Source: Balneolia bacterium
GTDB lineage: Bacteria > Bacteroidota > Rhodothermia > Balneolales > Cyclonatronaceae
Assembly (NCBI GenBank): GCA_003566395.1
Contig: PXDL01000198.1
Location: 1 to 10,455 of the forward strand
DNA length: 10,455 nucleotides
Direction of reading: 5' to 3'
Shown here: positions 1-6,973 of the stretch, in pieces
Layout of the letters: each line of letters opens with the position of its first letter
Position numbering within the stretch: position 1 is the first letter of the stretch
Position numbers and translations under genes: made by a program
Notes under the pieces: generated by a model
The model's database searches: none
What the model saw: only the letters and a program-made list of their open reading frames with translations
What the model was told of the DNA's origin: nothing

Positions 1-138
1 ATCCATTGTACTTGTTTTACTCTGCTCCACTTGTTGCTTGGCTTCAAGTAAATCTTGTAGTATCTCCGGTTTTGCAAATAGATTAAGACAAGAGTCCGTG
101 ATAAAACACCTATTGCAATAAAAGTACTTGCAATTCAT
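1..138 (-). CDS. Possible partial Cys-rich protein running off the left edge
   Basis: An open minus-strand frame starts with ATG at 138-136 and continues 46 codons to the window edge. It has a plausible GAGGG ribosome-binding stretch 7 nt upstream of the ATG. The N-terminus carries Cys at residues 3, 8, 11 and 17 (spacing CX4CX2CX5C), which could be a metal-binding knuckle. A hydrophilic, helix-prone segment follows (about residues 24-40, KPEILQDLLEAKQQVEQ). I recognise no family. Caution is needed because a second minus frame and one plus frame are also largely open across this stretch, so openness alone is weak evidence. The case rests on the ATG, the RBS-like sequence and the protein-like composition. 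If real, it is transcribed divergently from wecB. Confidence 0.35.
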   Translation of the reverse strand, partial: MNCKYFYCNRCFITDSCLNLFAKPEILQDLLEAKQQVEQSKTSTMD

Positions 139-333
139 CTTAGGGCCCTCATGTCAGGAATAAATCCCAATTGGTTGAGCTTAAAACTTTTCCGATTCAT
201 CACCATCTCTCATTTTCCCGGCCTTGCCAACCGTCGTCTTTTCCCGCCTGTGAATTTCGTATATTCCGCCCTCCGAATCCCTAACTTCTAATCAGCATTA
301 TCTTTCCTTTATACGCTTAACCCGACCGGCTTT
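139..333. other. Spacer upstream of wecB, no gene seen
   Basis: This stretch separates the possible left-edge minus-strand frame from wecB. From about 180 to 330 the plus strand is pyrimidine-rich with few purine runs. The wecB start at 334 has no Shine-Dalgarno sequence. I could not place a convincing sigma-70 or Bacteroidota-type (TTTG, then TAnnTTTG) promoter. No hairpin followed by a T-run is visible. Confidence 0.4.
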
Positions 334-1410
334 ATGACCGATATTATTACGATTGTGGGAGCAAGGCCGCAGTTTGTGAAAGCCGCGGTGGTAAGCAAAG
401 CGCTGAAGGAAGCCGGAATTTCCGAGCAGATTATCCATACCGGTCAGCATTACGATGCACGCATGAGTGCGGTTTTTTTTGATGAACTCGGCCTGCCTGC
501 TCCCTCGGTAAATCTTGCAGCCGGGTCCGGGCTTCACGGCAAGCAGACCGCGGACATGCTCGAAAAGCTGGAAGCACATCTCATCGCCCTTTCTTCTCCT
601 CCTTCTTTTATGATGGTGTACGGAGATACCAACTCCACACTTGCCGGAGCTTTGGCCGCCGCAAAACTCCATATTCCGGTTATTCATATAGAAGCCGGGC
701 TGCGTTCGTTTAACCGTAAGATGCCGGAGGAAATTAACCGGGTGGTTACCGATCACCTGAGCACTCTTCTGTTTTGCAGCTCGGACGGGGGCCTGAAGCA
801 GCTCGCCTCCGAAGGCATCACCGAAGGCGTACACGTTTCCGGTGATGTGATGTATGATGCCGTTCGCACTTTTTCGGAGGCTTATTCCGGAGATTTCCGT
901 AAGCAGCTTGCCCTGGAAGAAGCCTTCACCCTGCCCGACCGCTTTCTGCTTTTTACCCTGCACCGGCCTTCGAACACCGATTCGGATGAAGCGCTCAAAA
1001 ACATAACCGGCGCATTATCCGAAACCGATTTACCCGTAATCTGGCCGGTTCACCCGAGAGTCCGGAGCCGCCTGGATGCCATCACCCTTCCCAAAAACCT
1101 GAGGTGCATTTCTCCGGTTTCTTACCTGATGATGCTTCAGCTTCTGAAGGCGTGTGAAGGCGTTCTGACCGATTCCGGCGGACTGCAAAAGGAGGCGTAC
1201 TGGCTTCAGAAACCGTGCATCACCCTAAGAGAGGAAACCGAGTGGACCGAAACCCTGCACGGCGGCTGGAATGTACTGACGGGTCCCGACCCCGCCCGGA
1301 TTCGCGCTGCTTTGTCGCAGAAGCCCGGCTCGGAATGGAAAACGCTCTACGGTAACGGCCGCGCAGCAGAATCCATCGCAACCATAATTTCGGATTGCCT
1401 TAATGTTTAA
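334..1410 (+). CDS. wecB: Non-hydrolysing UDP-N-acetylglucosamine 2-epimerase
   Basis: This cytosolic enzyme interconverts UDP-GlcNAc and UDP-ManNAc, supplying ManNAc-type sugars for surface polysaccharide or capsule. At 358 residues it is full length for the family, with a GT-B fold. Visible motifs are the N-terminal GARPQFVKAA (9-18), TGQHYD (36-41), GDTNST with the catalytic-type Asp98, IEAGLRSF with Glu120, PEEINR (131-136), THE His-Arg pair in TLHRPSN (208-214, His210), PVHPR (238-242), and the UDP-binding LTDSGGLQKEA (278-288). The usual HRxEN motif reads HRPSN, with Ser in place of Glu. I believe this variant occurs in related bacterial epimerases and does not imply loss of function. 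No Shine-Dalgarno sequence precedes the ATG. The end overlaps the next gene by 8 nt, suggesting translational coupling. Confidence 0.95.
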   Translation: MTDIITIVGARPQFVKAAVVSKALKEAGISEQIIHTGQHYDARMSAVFFDELGLPAPSVNLAAGSGLHGKQTADMLEKLEAHLIALSSPPSFMMVYGDTNSTLAGALAAAKLHIPVIHIEAGLRSFNRKMPEEINRVVTDHLSTLLFCSSDGGLKQLASEGITEGVHVSGDVMYDAVRTFSEAYSGDFRKQLALEEAFTLPDRFLLFTLHRPSNTDSDEALKNITGALSETDLPVIWPVHPRVRSRLDAITLPKNLRCISPVSYLMMLQLLKACEGVLTDSGGLQKEAYWLQKPCITLREETEWTETLHGGWNVLTGPDPARIRAALSQKPGSEWKTLYGNGRAAESIATIISDCLNV

Positions 1411-2401
1411 ACGCGAGCTAACTATACGGGAAGCCGACCCGACGGAGTGGAAAGAGTGGGACGCGTTTGTTTTTCAGCAGCGTGACGGCACTATTTTCCA
1501 CAGCTCCATCTGGCTCAGCGAGCAGCCCGGCTTACAGCTGCGTATTTTTTTTATGTATGAAGGCGATCAGCTTGTTGGCGGAGTTCCAATTTGTGTGAAG
1601 CAAAAAATGGGCATACGCATACTTCCTCAACCACTTCTTACGCCCTACTTCGGTCCGGTTTTCAGTGATGAATTTTTGCTGAAAGGCCGGCTTTCCGAGG
1701 CGCTTGAGCTGATTCTGGCACAGGTATATGAACCGTTCGATGCATTTTGTTTTTCGCTTCCGCCACAGGCCGTTCAGCTTCGTAAAATACTGGTTGATCT
1801 GCCTTTTTACCGGGAAAATCATCGCAGCGTCCAAAACAGACGCACCAATCTTAAACAGCAAATGCCCGCTTCGGAACTTATTTCCTCCTATCCCAAAATG
1901 TCGCGCAGAAACGAGATCAGGCGGGCTATGCGAAAAGGCACCGAAGCGCGGGAGTCCGAAGATTTTGAAACGATATACCGTTTGTCCGAATTGTCGTTTC
2001 AGTCCACCGGACGCAGTCATCCGCTCACAATGCCGCAGTACGTGCAACTGGCGAAAAAAATGCATCAATTCGGGTTGGGGATGGGCATTTTAACACACTC
2101 AAACGACAATATACCGCTTGCTTCCGCGTGGATTCTGTTCGACCGCACCACTACTTACAACGTGCTTGCAGGCGTGGACCAGGAGTATAAAAATTACAAC
2201 GGCGGATCGGTGGCGCTTCATTATGCGCTCACCGTCTCGATGGAGCACGGACTTGTTTTCGATTTCGGAGGCTCCATGATAGAGGGCGTAAACCGTTATC
2301 TTCAATCGTACGGCACCACCGAATGCTGGTACACGCATTATCGCTCGACCGAATCATCAAAAATGAAACTGTTAAAGGCAATCGGACTTGTCAGGTTTTG
2401 A
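1403..2401 (+). CDS. FemAB/GNAT-like acyltransferase family protein
   Basis: A 332-residue protein of the two-lobe FemAB-like GNAT type (compare Acetyltransf_6 and peptidoglycan-bridge amino-acyltransferases). The N-terminal lobe (about 1-150) contains the family-style SSIWLSE and GGVPICVKQKMG segments. The C-terminal lobe (about 165-312) contains SRRNEIRRAMRKG, then LASAWILFDRTTTYNVLAG, then NGGSVALHYALTVSMEHG, and finally FDFGGSMIEGVNRYLQSYG, which matches the strongly conserved DF(E/G)GSM-G-RF-SFG end motif of this group. Such enzymes transfer amino-acyl or acyl groups to cell-wall precursors or exopolysaccharide sugars; the substrate here cannot be read from sequence. The start overlaps the end of wecB by 8 nt, which fixes the ATG and suggests coupled translation and a link to surface sugar chemistry. 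No membrane segment is evident. Confidence 0.87.
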   Translation: MFKRELTIREADPTEWKEWDAFVFQQRDGTIFHSSIWLSEQPGLQLRIFFMYEGDQLVGGVPICVKQKMGIRILPQPLLTPYFGPVFSDEFLLKGRLSEALELILAQVYEPFDAFCFSLPPQAVQLRKILVDLPFYRENHRSVQNRRTNLKQQMPASELISSYPKMSRRNEIRRAMRKGTEARESEDFETIYRLSELSFQSTGRSHPLTMPQYVQLAKKMHQFGLGMGILTHSNDNIPLASAWILFDRTTTYNVLAGVDQEYKNYNGGSVALHYALTVSMEHGLVFDFGGSMIEGVNRYLQSYGTTECWYTHYRSTESSKMKLLKAIGLVRF

Positions 2402-2443
2402 ACCGGTTCGGTTAATCACCCTTAGAAATCTTTATTTATTTTC

Positions 2444-3715
2444 ATGTCTCAGAATACGTTTCAAACCCACCACGGCATGGTGGATATTTTACCGGAGGAA
2501 TCCGGGAAATGGCACTATCTGGAAGCTCTCATCCGGGAAACCGCACGGGAATTTCATTTCGGTGAAATCCGGACGCCCGTTCTTGAACCTACCGAACTGA
2601 TTGCCAGAGGGATAGGTCAGCTTACCGATATTGTTTCCAAAGAGATGTTTTCATTTTCGCGGGGCGAGACCAACTATGTGCTGCGACCGGAATGCACAGC
2701 CCCCGTTGCCCGTGCGTATGTGCAGCATCACCTCGATCAGAAGGGCGGGGCGCAAAAGCTCTTTTATATCGGGCCGATGTTCCGGGCCGAGCGTCCGCAA
2801 AAAGGGCGTCAGCGTCAGTTTCATCAGTTCGGAGCCGAACTTATCGGCACCGATGCCCCCATCGCAGATGTGGAGATTATCCGCTTCATGATGCGCATTT
2901 ACGAAAAGATCGGCCTTACGAAAACGACGCTGATGATAAATTCGGTGGGTGATCCGGAAAGTCGCGCGGACTACCGAAACGCTTTACAGGAATATTTCCG
3001 CCCGAATTTGAATAACCTCAGCGATATTTCCCGACAGCGGTTTGAAGCCAATCCGATGCGTATTCTCGATTCCAAGGAAGAGGAAGATCAGCCGTTTATT
3101 GAAAATGCGCCTCTGATAACCGATTACCTGAATGAGGCGTGCAGCCGGCATTATGCGCACGTGAAACAATACCTGACAGATTCCGGCATCCCCTTTGTGG
3201 AAAATCCGCGCCTGGTCCGCGGGCTGGATTACTATACCCAAACTGCATTCGAGTTGATTAGCAGTGATCTCGGTTCTCAGGACGCCCTGGGCGGAGGCGG
3301 GCGATATGACCTGTTGATTGAGGAAATCGGCGGGCGGCCGACTCCTGCGGTAGGGTTTGCCTGCGGGATGGAGCGGCTGATGATCGCATGTGAGGCACTC
3401 GGCATCCCGCTGGGTGAAGCGCCCTCTCTGGACGTTTATATCGTGTGCAGGGGCGAAGGCGCGCAACGCTGGGCCATGGACCGCATTACCGATATTCGGA
3501 AGCAGGGGCTGAGCTGCACCATGGATTTCTCCGGAAAATCTATAAAAGCACAGCTCAAGGACGCCAACCGGCAGAACAGCCGCTTCGCGATTATCGTGGG
3601 CGATTCCGAACTGGAACAACAAAAATTCACCTTCCGTAACATGCAGGAAAGCACCGAAGAAGCGTTACCCTTTGATGAAATCGTCGGCAAACTCAATTCT
3701 GCGTTCGACAAGTAA
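2444..3715 (+). CDS. hisS: Histidyl-tRNA synthetase (class II)
   Basis: It charges tRNA-His with histidine in the cytosol. The 423-residue length is normal for bacterial HisRS. The class II core is complete. The N-terminal GMVDILPEES (11-20) matches the family GxxDxxP opening. YVLRPECTAPVAR (78-90) is the substrate loop. Motif 2 is FYIGPMFRAERPQKGRQRQ (107-125) followed by FHQFGAELIG. The HisRS-specific histidine-binding block is LVRGLDYYT (257-265). ALGGGGRYD (281-289) and motif 3 PAVGFACGMERL (301-312) follow. Residues from about 328 to the end form the anticodon-binding domain, with DFSGKSIKAQLKDANR near the middle and FAIIVGDSELEQ after it. It starts 42 bp after the acyltransferase gene from an AT-rich leader without a Shine-Dalgarno sequence, and is probably cotranscribed with it. 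Confidence 0.98.
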   Translation: MSQNTFQTHHGMVDILPEESGKWHYLEALIRETAREFHFGEIRTPVLEPTELIARGIGQLTDIVSKEMFSFSRGETNYVLRPECTAPVARAYVQHHLDQKGGAQKLFYIGPMFRAERPQKGRQRQFHQFGAELIGTDAPIADVEIIRFMMRIYEKIGLTKTTLMINSVGDPESRADYRNALQEYFRPNLNNLSDISRQRFEANPMRILDSKEEEDQPFIENAPLITDYLNEACSRHYAHVKQYLTDSGIPFVENPRLVRGLDYYTQTAFELISSDLGSQDALGGGGRYDLLIEEIGGRPTPAVGFACGMERLMIACEALGIPLGEAPSLDVYIVCRGEGAQRWAMDRITDIRKQGLSCTMDFSGKSIKAQLKDANRQNSRFAIIVGDSELEQQKFTFRNMQESTEEALPFDEIVGKLNSAFDK

Positions 3716-3756
3716 TCATCAGACATCAGACTACTTTAAATTTATACCCTTCCAAC

Positions 3757-5061
3757 ATGGCCCGGAAAATTCTTATCGGTTTTGTTTTAATCGTCATTCT
3801 TGCGCTTACGCTGAATTTTATCCTTTCGCGCCTGGCATCACAGGCGGTGCATGAGGGCCTTGAACGGTTTATCGAAGAACAGGAGCAGGAAACCGTAAAC
3901 CTCAGTTTTGAAGAAACTACCGTGAGCACACTCCGCTCCCGTTTCACGATTCGGGGGCTTGAAATTGAGCAAACCGCCTCCGGAGAAACAACGCAAATCG
4001 GGGAGTTATCCGCTTCCATTTCTTACCGCGACTTTATAGACCTGATTGCATCGCGCAGCAGTGGGGACACGCCGGAAATCCGCCGGGGCGTTCTTGTTAT
4101 GAATGAAGTAACCCATACTCAAAACGGCGGGCCCGGCTACAGTTTTGATCATCTTTCCCTGAGTATCGACGGAAATCTTGGAGATCTTATGCGGGCGATA
4201 GATACCGGTTTCAGGATACCTCCCGTTCACAATCAGAATGCGGAAGTTGAAATTCTCAATTTTCAGCCTTTTTACGACGTGAATTTCGATCTTCTCAACA
4301 CCGGCTTCACCGTTCCGCTCCCGACGATTAACCGGATCTTCATCGACGGAACTTACGACACCGAAACCGATCAGCTTACAATCAGCCAAAGTGAAGTTAA
4401 TATGGACCGGTCCGATTACAGCATGCAGCTCACCATCGACGACCTTTCCACCTTTTACTCCGGCGGCCGGGCCGATAATACCGAACCTGTGCCTCTTGTA
4501 CGCGCTACCGTTTCCGGAACAACAACCGAGCGAGGCAGAATGGGCCTGATTCCGGGAGGGCTTGGCATACATTACGAATCTCTGGAACTCACCTATGAAG
4601 GACCGTTTCACCGGGGCGGCTCTTTCCGTGAAATCTTTTTCTCCGACGAGACCGTTATCGGTCTTGATGCACGTGAAGTGACGCTTTACAGTCCGGAACA
4701 TTTTCGCCGGAACTACGGTCAGGCACTTCGCTTTCTCGGCATCTCGGATGAACAGATTACGGTTCCGGGCATCACCGCGCAATACACCATTCGTTCCGAC
4801 AGAGCGCAGATTGATGAGTTCAGCCTCAACAATCCATTTGCAAGAGTGTCGGTTTCAGGCGCCCTGCTGATGCATGAAGAACAGTCCTGGAGCTGGGAAG
4901 ATGCCGTCATCAGAATTGAACCCTCAACCAACGAGAGCCGCAATTTTATTGAAACGGTGAAATCCTTCTTCGATTTAGCTATTCCGGAAGAAAACGGGAT
5001 TTACGAGATTCGGATCAGGGGCACCCTTGACGAACCTCGTCTGGACGGTATCACGTCCTGA
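3757..5061 (+). CDS. Membrane-anchored extracytoplasmic protein, possibly AsmA-like
   Basis: A 434-residue protein with one N-terminal membrane helix (about residues 4-25, ILIGFVLIVILALTLNFIL). Arg3 and Lys4 lie before it, and the remaining 400 or so residues are predicted to be outside the cytoplasm. The body alternates short hydrophobic and polar stretches, consistent with beta-rich repeats. It has few cysteines and no catalytic motif I can name. Early on, a segment of the type STLRSRFTIRGLEIEQ is followed by an ISYRDFIDL stretch, and the C-terminus ends in IRGTLDEPRLDGITS. This resembles the GTLDxPxI ending of AsmA/TamB/DUF748-type proteins, which bridge the envelope and affect lipid transport. 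The AsmA link is an inference from this architecture. The gene lies 41 bp after hisS, same strand, and ends 17 bp before the convergent crotonase gene. Confidence 0.85.
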   Translation: MARKILIGFVLIVILALTLNFILSRLASQAVHEGLERFIEEQEQETVNLSFEETTVSTLRSRFTIRGLEIEQTASGETTQIGELSASISYRDFIDLIASRSSGDTPEIRRGVLVMNEVTHTQNGGPGYSFDHLSLSIDGNLGDLMRAIDTGFRIPPVHNQNAEVEILNFQPFYDVNFDLLNTGFTVPLPTINRIFIDGTYDTETDQLTISQSEVNMDRSDYSMQLTIDDLSTFYSGGRADNTEPVPLVRATVSGTTTERGRMGLIPGGLGIHYESLELTYEGPFHRGGSFREIFFSDETVIGLDAREVTLYSPEHFRRNYGQALRFLGISDEQITVPGITAQYTIRSDRAQIDEFSLNNPFARVSVSGALLMHEEQSWSWEDAVIRIEPSTNESRNFIETVKSFFDLAIPEENGIYEIRIRGTLDEPRLDGITS

Positions 5062-5074
5062 ACGATGCAGATAT

Positions 5075-5096
5075 CCTCTCAATGAGGCTGTTTTTT
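5075..5096 (+). terminator. Weak candidate intrinsic terminator for the plus-strand run
   Basis: A small hairpin CCTC (5075-5078), loop TCAAT, GAGG (5084-5087) is followed after three bases by six T residues (5091-5096). It lies just past the stop codon at 5061, where the plus-strand run meets the convergent crotonase gene, and it overlaps the last codons of that gene. The stem is only 4 bp, so the call rests mainly on position and the T-run. Confidence 0.3.
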
Positions 5097-5852
5097 ACGT
5101 TTTAGAAACGATGCGACCCGTTGGTGATGCTCTTCCGACGCCCAGTGGCGGGCAAACTCCGTACGTTCATTGTTGATGGATTCTTTGTGCGGATGCTTTT
5201 GTGCGTAGGTGACGCCTTCCTTTAGCGTACGAATCATTTTCCGGTCGTTTTCAGACAGTTTTCCGGCAATGTCGCTGATATGGCTTTCCAGATGTGAGGA
5301 AGATTCCGCCATGTCGATCAACCCGGCGATGAGAGCGGACTCGGTATCTATCATCGACTGTGTTCCAAGCCAGAAAAGCACCGTTGACCTTCCGACACGC
5401 TCAATAAGCCGGGTGAGTCCGCCCCAGCCCGGGGGCAGATAAAACTTACCCTGAGTGAACCCAAACCGGGCGTGTTTGGCGGCAATCCGGAAATCGAAGG
5501 CAAGCAGCACTTCGCATCCTCCTCCGAACGCATCACCGTTGATGAGAGCAATAGTCCAGCAGTTAGCCGACTCAATCCGCCGCAAGATTTCCCCCATCCG
5601 CATGGACATCTTCCGGGCATCATGTTCGGTTTTCAATGCTGAAAACTCTTTCAGATCGCCACCGGCAGAAAAATATTTGTTACCCGAGCCGGTAAGCACA
5701 AACACCCTGATGTCGTCGTTTTTCTCAATTTTATCACAAACCTGCTCAAGGGCATCCATCACCTCGAAATTGATAGCATTATACGCTTTCGGGCGGTTGA
5801 TCGTGGCGTACATTACATGGCGGCCCTGCATTTGCACCGTTACAGATTCCAC
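5079..5852 (-). CDS. Crotonase-superfamily acyl-CoA enzyme, non-canonical active site
   Basis: A 257-residue enoyl-CoA hydratase/isomerase family protein acting on a coenzyme A thioester. The start is GTG at 5852; an in-frame TGA immediately upstream (5856-5858) excludes a longer protein. Family landmarks are INRPKAYNAIN (18-28), the first oxyanion-hole block YFSAGGDL (60-67), and the second block NGDAFGGGCE (105-114). Glu114 matches the first catalytic Glu (Glu144 in rat mitochondrial hydratase). Exactly 20 residues later, where the second catalytic Glu (Glu164) should be, is Gln134 in FGFTQGKF, followed by PPGWGG instead of the usual IPGxGG. The PxWGG loop recalls decarboxylase-like crotonases such as ECHDC1. 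A standard hydratase reaction is therefore doubtful. The C-terminal region (about 195-257) is the usual helical trimerisation part. The gene is followed in tail-to-tail orientation by the plus-strand run, and cutA lies 121 bp upstream. Confidence 0.93.
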   Translation of the reverse strand: MESVTVQMQGRHVMYATINRPKAYNAINFEVMDALEQVCDKIEKNDDIRVFVLTGSGNKYFSAGGDLKEFSALKTEHDARKMSMRMGEILRRIESANCWTIALINGDAFGGGCEVLLAFDFRIAAKHARFGFTQGKFYLPPGWGGLTRLIERVGRSTVLFWLGTQSMIDTESALIAGLIDMAESSSHLESHISDIAGKLSENDRKMIRTLKEGVTYAQKHPHKESINNERTEFARHWASEEHHQRVASFLKRKKQPH

Positions 5853-5892
5853 ACTTCAGCACTCTAATTCGTTAATAGTAACAATATCATTA

Positions 5893-5931
5893 TGTTAAGG
5901 TAATAGACCCGAAAAAGAAAACGCCTTAACA
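5893..5931. repeat. 8-bp inverted repeat upstream of the crotonase gene
   Basis: TGTTAAGG (5893-5900) and CCTTAACA (5924-5931) are perfect complements separated by 23 nt. They sit 41-79 bp upstream of the crotonase GTG, in the cutA-crotonase gap. On the minus strand the intervening segment contains a T-rich run (TTTTCTTTTTC). A second small dyad, CAAAC (5930-5934) with GTTTG (5942-5946), abuts it. On the minus strand this small hairpin followed by the T-rich segment could end cutA transcription, while the larger dyad could be an operator. Both roles are inference. Confidence 0.3.
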
Positions 5932-5973
5932 AACTCTTACGGTTTGCTCTCTTCCAACAGATATTCAGATTTT

Positions 5974-6333
5974 CTAATACGTTGGCTCGTCGGGGCGAGG
6001 TGTTTCCTGATCGAGCTCATCGCATATCCAGTTCAGGAAGTCTTTGCTGCCACCCTCGATAGGTAGAACCACCACGCAGGGCACCTCATAACTGTGCATT
6101 TCTTTTACTTTTTCCTCAATCCGGGCAACCCGTGAAGTCGTTGTTTTAAGTAAAAGCACCACTTCCGACTCCTGTTTTACCGTGCCCTCCCAGCGATAGA
6201 CCGACTCCATTTTGGGAAGGATATTTCCACAGGCAATCAGTTTATGGACAAGCAGGGCGCTTGCAAGACTACGAGCTTCATCTACCGTTGCGGTGGTTAC
6301 GTAAACCATAACCGGTTTATCATCTTGTACCAT
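5974..6333 (-). CDS. cutA: CutA-family divalent-cation tolerance protein
   Basis: A 119-residue protein of the CutA1 family, small trimeric cytosolic proteins with a ferredoxin-like fold related to PII signal proteins. Genetic links to copper tolerance exist in E. coli, but the biochemical role is unsettled. Conserved elements are YVTTATVDEARSLASALL (11-28), KLIACGNILPKMESVYRWEG (31-50) with the family ACxNI-P--SxYxWxG signature, EVVLLLKT (57-64), and HSYEVPCVVVLPIEGGSKDFLNWI (80-103), matching the HPYExPxIxxLPIxxGxxxYLxWI end. Length is typical. The ATG at 6333 is the natural start because only seven residues precede the first beta strand. It is flanked by the crotonase gene (121 bp downstream) and the cyclotransferase gene (120 bp upstream), all minus strand. 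The gaps suggest separate transcripts are possible. Confidence 0.95.
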   Translation of the reverse strand: MVQDDKPVMVYVTTATVDEARSLASALLVHKLIACGNILPKMESVYRWEGTVKQESEVVLLLKTTTSRVARIEEKVKEMHSYEVPCVVVLPIEGGSKDFLNWICDELDQETPRPDEPTY

Positions 6334-6453
6334 ACAGACAGAATCAAAGACAAATTATTGGTATTCTTGTACCCGTTTTTAAAGGGCTCTCGCTAATATA
6401 CTATTTCGCCGATTCCAGTAAAACTCATCCGCTTACATTTGTGCGGCCTCCGA

Positions 6454-6867
6454 TCAGGACCCGGATAGTTCGGAGTTCATAAACCGAATCCAGTCTCCGT
6501 CATTAATTTTACGCAAATGTGGTTTAAATTGAGTTTTCTCCATAAGTGCTTCTCGAAAAACATAAATCCAGCCCGGGGGGCCGTCGCCGGCTTCGGTTCG
6601 CACCCGATCATATACATTCCCGGGGTGATGATCTCCCAAAAACGTTTCCAGCCGGTCAAGCTGTTGGAGGATGAAACCGTCCACTTCGTACAACTCCGCG
6701 ATAACACTGCCGGCTTCCGATCTGATGATACCCGGATAAGCACCCAGGCTCCACATTTCAAAACCATTTATGGAATACATACCTGCACAGTGAGATGCGG
6801 AAAGCAGTCCGTGATTTCGTCCGCCTTTTCGGAGCGTGCCATAGACGTAGACTTTGTACATTAACAT
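6454..6867 (-). CDS. AIG2-like gamma-glutamylcyclotransferase family protein
   Basis: A 137-residue protein of the GGCT/AIG2-like fold. The family releases 5-oxoproline from gamma-glutamyl amino acids or gamma-glutamylamines, or acts in related thiol and peptide turnover. Diagnostic motifs are VYGTLRKGGRNHGLL (8-22), the substrate-loop AYPGI (43-47), and IAELYEVDGFILQQLDRLE (56-74). The Glu at position 74 aligns with the general-base Glu of the family. The Y-R pair after it (YDRVR, 86-90) and a GDW near the end (124-126) complete the pattern. Two starts are possible, ATG at 6867 or in-frame ATG at 6861; the second puts the YGTLRKG motif at a usual distance from the N-terminus. A perfect 9-bp hairpin lies just upstream. 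The substrate cannot be assigned; GGCT-like proteins vary widely. Confidence 0.9.
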   Translation of the reverse strand: MLMYKVYVYGTLRKGGRNHGLLSASHCAGMYSINGFEMWSLGAYPGIIRSEAGSVIAELYEVDGFILQQLDRLETFLGDHHPGNVYDRVRTEAGDGPPGWIYVFREALMEKTQFKPHLRKINDGDWIRFMNSELSGS

Positions 6868-6881
6868 TTAAAGACGGCTAT

Positions 6882-6909
6882 TTATCAGTCAGGTGAGACG
6901 GACTGATAA
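6882..6909. repeat. Perfect 9-bp hairpin between the DUF2335 and cyclotransferase genes
   Basis: TTATCAGTC (6882-6890) and GACTGATAA (6901-6909) are perfect complements around a 10-nt loop. On the minus strand the hairpin lies 64 nt after the DUF2335 stop and ends 14 nt before the cyclotransferase start. No T-run follows it on either strand, so a standard intrinsic terminator is unlikely. An operator or a leader-RNA hairpin controlling the cyclotransferase gene fits better. Function is unknown. Confidence 0.45.
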
Positions 6910-6973
6910 TCACAGATACCGGCACTTCCAAATTGATGATATAGTTCACGGAATACCTATGAATTGGTGAGAG

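Noticed and set aside
208..214. wecB HRPSN in place of HRxEN as a sign of an inactive epimerase (residue numbers)
   Set aside because: Asp98, Glu120, the PEE pair and His210 are all present, and I recall this HRPSN variant in other bacterial epimerases, so it is not treated as unusual.
298..963. 221-codon minus-strand open frame
   Set aside because: It lies opposite wecB, whose motifs are unambiguous, and its translation has no family-like features. It is a shadow of wecB codon bias.
4006..4782. 258-codon minus-strand open frame
   Set aside because: It is opposite the anchored plus-strand protein, which has a proper membrane helix and fits the gene run. The antisense product shows no coherent domain.
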